8,169 nucleotides of DNA from Chloroflexota bacterium (GTDB lineage: Bacteria > Chloroflexota > Dehalococcoidia > SZUA-161). This document shows, one piece after another, positions 5,699 to 8,169 of this stretch. The first letter of the stretch is position 1; the number at the start of each line of letters is the position of its first letter. The notes under the pieces are model-generated. The model did no database searches. It was not told the DNA's origin and saw only the letters and a program-made list of their open reading frames with translations. The position numbers and the translations under genes were made by a program. Location: NCBI GenBank assembly GCA_030668425.1, contig DAOUTY010000073.1, positions 1-8,169 on the forward strand. The letters are read 5' to 3'.

Positions 5699-6112
5699 AT
5701 GGCTTTAGATTATTTCCTGCTGGTCTTTATAGCTGCAATCGGCTTATACCAGATAGTAGCAATCCCTGCCGGGCTCAAGGGACTGTGGTTCTTTAGACAG
5801 CCAAAGGTTCAATATGCCTTTGGCGTATTGGCTATCATCGGTGCCTTCGGCTGGTTTTATACCAGTGCTGAACGCAATATCCAGCACACAATAGAGGGGT
5901 CCCAGCAGCTAGCGCTATTTCTGGGCGCAATCATTTCGGCATACTTCATAACCGCCATCCTGGCATCCATTATCCAGGCTGCTGTCTGCACCAGGGGGGA
6001 CACCCCGATTAAAGGGAAACAGCACGACCTCGGAATGGAAACGCTGAAGACCACAACACTATTCGGTGGTATTCTCAGCAGTCTGAGGAAGCAGAGGGAG
6101 AAAGGAGACTGA
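5699..6112 (+). CDS. Small membrane protein of unknown function, three predicted helices
   Basis: I do not recognise a family for this 137-residue protein. Hydrophobic segments at about 4-26, 39-56 and 71-96 predict three membrane helices, joined by a short basic loop (LKGLWFFRQPKVQ, 26-38) and a polar loop with Glu58, Arg59, His63 and Glu66. The C-terminal 40 residues are hydrophilic and end in the charged SLRKQREKGD, probably cytoplasmic. There is no signal peptide separate from helix one and no catalytic motif that I can see. AAGGA (5685-5689) lies 9 nt before the ATG. It starts 17 nt after the GT2-GtrA stop, and its TGA shares one base with the ATG of the PAP2 gene, so translation of the two is probably coupled. 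A role in the same lipid-linked sugar process, as a partner or small transporter subunit, is inferred from position only. Confidence 0.8.
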   Translation: MALDYFLLVFIAAIGLYQIVAIPAGLKGLWFFRQPKVQYAFGVLAIIGAFGWFYTSAERNIQHTIEGSQQLALFLGAIISAYFITAILASIIQAAVCTRGDTPIKGKQHDLGMETLKTTTLFGGILSSLRKQREKGD

Positions 6113-6723
6113 TGCCACCGCTTTCCGGCTGGACTTTATGGATAACGGGATTCGTGGACAAAGCACCTGCCCTCGATCACGTGATGGGCTTTCTGGCCAA
6201 CGACTTCATCGTTCCCGTAGCCATCGCTCTTATCCTGCTTGGCCTCTGGGTAGGGCATCGCGACCCCGGCCGAAGAGAGCAACTCCAGAAGGCCCTTATG
6301 AACGCCTCCGTTGCCATTGGAATATCCACCCTGGTCGTACGTATACTCAACATGTCTGATTTCTGGCCGCGGCCTTTCCTGGTCGATGACTTTGTTATTC
6401 GTGAGAGCGCGAGGTATGCCGCTCAAACCGTTTTCTATTTGCCGCACGATCCCTCCTTCCCCAGCAACGCGGCCACAATAGCGTTCGCTGCCGCTACCGG
6501 GGTCTGGTTCAGTCACCGCAAGGCAGGCGCCGTTCTCTACTTCCTTGCCTTCCTCTGGGTCTTCGCACGATTCTATGCCGGGATACACTTCGCCATCGAT
6601 CTCGCTGGTGGTGCCATGATCGGTGTCGTCACAAGCATCATGATTTCCAAGGTCTTTATGCCCAGAACCGAGCCCCTTCCGACATTGGCCCTCAAGGTGG
6701 GAAGATTCCTGTACATCGCGTGA
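6112..6723 (+). CDS. PAP2 superfamily membrane phosphatase-like protein with altered motif 2
   Basis: A 203-residue membrane protein of the PAP2/BcrC type, whose members remove phosphate from lipid phosphates such as phosphatidate or undecaprenyl diphosphate at the outer membrane face. Motif 1 is reduced to NMSDFWPRPF: Arg87-Pro88 are present but the usual Lys seven residues earlier is Asn80. Motif 2 is SFPSNAAT (115-122): the serine-rich loop is intact, but the normal His is Ala120. Motif 3 is complete, with Arg153, the nucleophile-position His159 and Asp163 (RFYAGIHFAID). About five hydrophobic helices (33-48, 62-78, 120-136, 139-152, 161-181) frame the motifs. With the nucleophile kept but the motif 2 His lost, it may be slow, act on a different substrate or be non-enzymatic. 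ATG 6112 follows AAGGAG (6102-6107) by 4 nt and overlaps the previous stop. Its location behind a polyprenyl-sugar transferase suggests carrier-lipid turnover. Confidence 0.85.
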   Translation: MPPLSGWTLWITGFVDKAPALDHVMGFLANDFIVPVAIALILLGLWVGHRDPGRREQLQKALMNASVAIGISTLVVRILNMSDFWPRPFLVDDFVIRESARYAAQTVFYLPHDPSFPSNAATIAFAAATGVWFSHRKAGAVLYFLAFLWVFARFYAGIHFAIDLAGGAMIGVVTSIMISKVFMPRTEPLPTLALKVGRFLYIA

Positions 6724-6729
6724 CAGAGG

Positions 6730-8169
6730 CTATTTATCGGCAGTTCCCTGCCCACTCCGTTTGGATACCGTGGTCAACTCACGATACTTCATCTGGCAAC
6801 TACCCTGTCTGTCCTGAAGCCCGCAGGCATTGCAGGGCCCGGCCCTGCAATTAGGGGTTTCCTCTCCCAGCTTGGTGCGTTCGTACTCTCTCTTGAGATA
6901 ACTAAGGCTGATACCGGTATCAATGTGAGCCCAGGGTAATATCTCGTCCAGGGAGCGCTCCCGGCAAGCGTAGAAATAAGGATCGAGGCCACATTCGTCA
7001 AAAGCGCTCTTCCATTTCTCATAGCTGAAGTGCTCGCTCCAGGCATCGAACTTGCTTCCAAGTTGCCACGCATGTTCGATTACCCTGGCCAGGCGCCGAT
7101 CACCGCGCGACAACGCCCCCTCAAGTAAGCTCACTTCAGGGTCGTGCCAAGACAGTTGAACCCCCGCTTTTTTCAACCCGCTCCTGAGCACCTGCTGTTT
7201 CGCAATCAACTCCTCCTCAGACGCTTGGGCTACCCACTGAAAAGGAGTATGGGGTTTGGGGACGAAGGTAGATGTGTTGACCCTTACATTGATCCTACCC
7301 TTACCGATGGTCCTTATTCTGCGTACCAGATGCACTATGCCCTCTATGTCGCTCAGGGTCTCGGTAGGCAGCCCGATCATAAAGTAAAGCTTTATGCTTT
7401 TCCACCCACGTTCCCAGGCAGTCTCAATAGTCTGCAGTATGCTCTCATCAGAAATATTCTTGTTGATCGCCTGGCGCAGTCGTTCTGTCCCCGCCTCGGG
7501 AGCGAAGGTGAAACCCGATTTTTTCCCATCCTGCAAGGAATTGGCTAATGCCACCGAGAAGGTATCAAGACGCAGGCTGGGCATAGACATGGTAAGATTG
7601 GCACCCTTGTATTTCTCCGAAAGCGTATTAACCAGATTCGCGATGCCCGGGTAATCGCTGGTACTCAGCGAGAGGAGTGAAATCTCGTCATAACCGCAGT
7701 TTCTTGTCAACTCGTCTACTGCCTTAACCACCTCCTCCTGAGGTCGCTCCCTCACAGGACGGTAGATCATGCCCGCCTGACAGAAACGACACCCCTGATG
7801 ACAACCGCGCTGTATCTCGACCGCAGCCCGGTCGTGGATCACCTGAAGATAAGGCACCGTGGGACGAGTCAGCGGGGGAGGCAAATTATTCACAATACGC
7901 CGCTCAACGGCTGGCTTTGCCTCGGCAACCGTGGGCGTTATCGAAGCCACAGTTCCATCACTATGATAATCGACCTGGTAAAAGCTGGGCACATAGATTC
8001 CTGGTATTTGTGCCGCTTCTCGCAATAGCTCCCGCTTCTGCCCTGTTCCTCCGCGCTTCCACTTCCGAAGCGCGTCCAGAAGCTCCAGAACCACCTCCTC
8101 CCCATCACCCACAACGAACAGGTCGATGAACGCCGCCATCGGCTCCGGATTCAGGGCGCAGCTTCCACC
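6730..8169 (-). CDS. B12-binding-type radical SAM protein (TIGR03960-like), 5' end outside window
   Basis: Of this protein 479 residues are visible. The frame continues past ATG 8139 to the window edge as GGSCALNPEP, a segment typical of the family just before F-x-x-GDGEE, so the ATG is internal and the N-terminal cobalamin-binding-like domain lies outside. The radical SAM cluster motif is RGCHQGCRFC (Cys123, Cys127, Cys130 of the visible part), followed by QAGMIYRPVRER. Further core strands are EISLLSLSTSDYPGI, FAPEAGTERLRQAINK and IKLYFMIGLPTET. The C-terminal part has HDPEVSLLEGALSRGDRRL and a second cysteine group, PNCRAGPCNACG plus Cys458, which may bind another iron-sulfur cluster. Relatives are widespread and usually sit beside a DUF2344 protein and RNase G/Obg genes; a role in tRNA or ribosome modification has been suspected but the reaction is unknown to me. 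The stop at 6730 faces the PAP2 stop across 6 bp. Confidence 0.88.
   Translation of the reverse strand, partial: GGSCALNPEPMAAFIDLFVVGDGEEVVLELLDALRKWKRGGTGQKRELLREAAQIPGIYVPSFYQVDYHSDGTVASITPTVAEAKPAVERRIVNNLPPPLTRPTVPYLQVIHDRAAVEIQRGCHQGCRFCQAGMIYRPVRERPQEEVVKAVDELTRNCGYDEISLLSLSTSDYPGIANLVNTLSEKYKGANLTMSMPSLRLDTFSVALANSLQDGKKSGFTFAPEAGTERLRQAINKNISDESILQTIETAWERGWKSIKLYFMIGLPTETLSDIEGIVHLVRRIRTIGKGRINVRVNTSTFVPKPHTPFQWVAQASEEELIAKQQVLRSGLKKAGVQLSWHDPEVSLLEGALSRGDRRLARVIEHAWQLGSKFDAWSEHFSYEKWKSAFDECGLDPYFYACRERSLDEILPWAHIDTGISLSYLKREYERTKLGEETPNCRAGPCNACGLQDRQGSCQMKYRELTTVSKRSGQGTADK

Noticed and set aside
6136..6588. Minus-strand open frame of 150 codons across the PAP2 gene
   Set aside because: The translation is low in hydrophobic structure and resembles no family, while the plus strand encodes a clear membrane protein with PAP2 motif 3.
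6805..6825. CTGTCCTGAAG resembling a reverse copy of the dispersed-repeat-like sequence at 4554-4576
   Set aside because: The match is limited to about ten bases and encodes part of the conserved cysteine-rich tail of the radical SAM protein, so it is probably coincidence.

Overview
The window reads as ordinary bacterial chromosome, about half G+C, with seven protein genes in full or nearly so, two of them cut by the window edges. Sigma70-like promoter boxes, Shine-Dalgarno sites, frequent TTG codons near starts and the mix of genes (geranylgeranyl-reductase-like flavoprotein, M16 protease, GT2-GtrA fusion, B12-type radical SAM protein) suggest an uncultured Chloroflexota, perhaps Dehalococcoidia. 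That placement is inference; no rRNA or marker gene is present to prove it. I saw no tRNA, CRISPR array or transposase.

Layout. Positions 2-661 (+) hold the C-terminal part of a glycosyltransferase whose start lies outside the window. Positions 660-755 hold a short stretch that translates into something very like the N-terminus of GroES but has no start codon and ends early: a probable gene remnant. Two minus-strand genes follow: an M16 zinc protease (803-2068), apparently with its own promoter, and a geranylgeranyl-reductase family flavoprotein (2171-3355). The flavoprotein is divergent from a plus-strand branched-chain aminotransferase (3502-4434), and the 146 bp between them carries a candidate promoter in each direction.

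Downstream is a compact plus-strand cluster with its own candidate promoter: a polyprenyl-phosphate glycosyltransferase fused to a GtrA membrane domain (4530-5681), a small three-helix membrane protein (5699-6112) and a PAP2-type phosphatase (6112-6723), spaced 17 nt and then overlapping by 1 nt. Together they look like a lipid-linked sugar unit: the transferase would load a sugar onto a polyprenyl phosphate, GtrA would help it across or within the membrane, and the PAP2 protein would act on a lipid (pyro)phosphate. The PAP2 copy lacks the usual histidine of its second motif, so its activity is uncertain. Six bases further on, a convergent B12-binding-type radical SAM protein (6730 to beyond 8169) fills the right end.

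The most noteworthy items are the GroES-like remnant, the altered PAP2 active site, a dispersed-repeat-like sequence forming the N-terminus of the GT2-GtrA protein, and a repeated octamer overlapping both promoter boxes of the protease gene. I did not find convincing evidence for a wholly new system.
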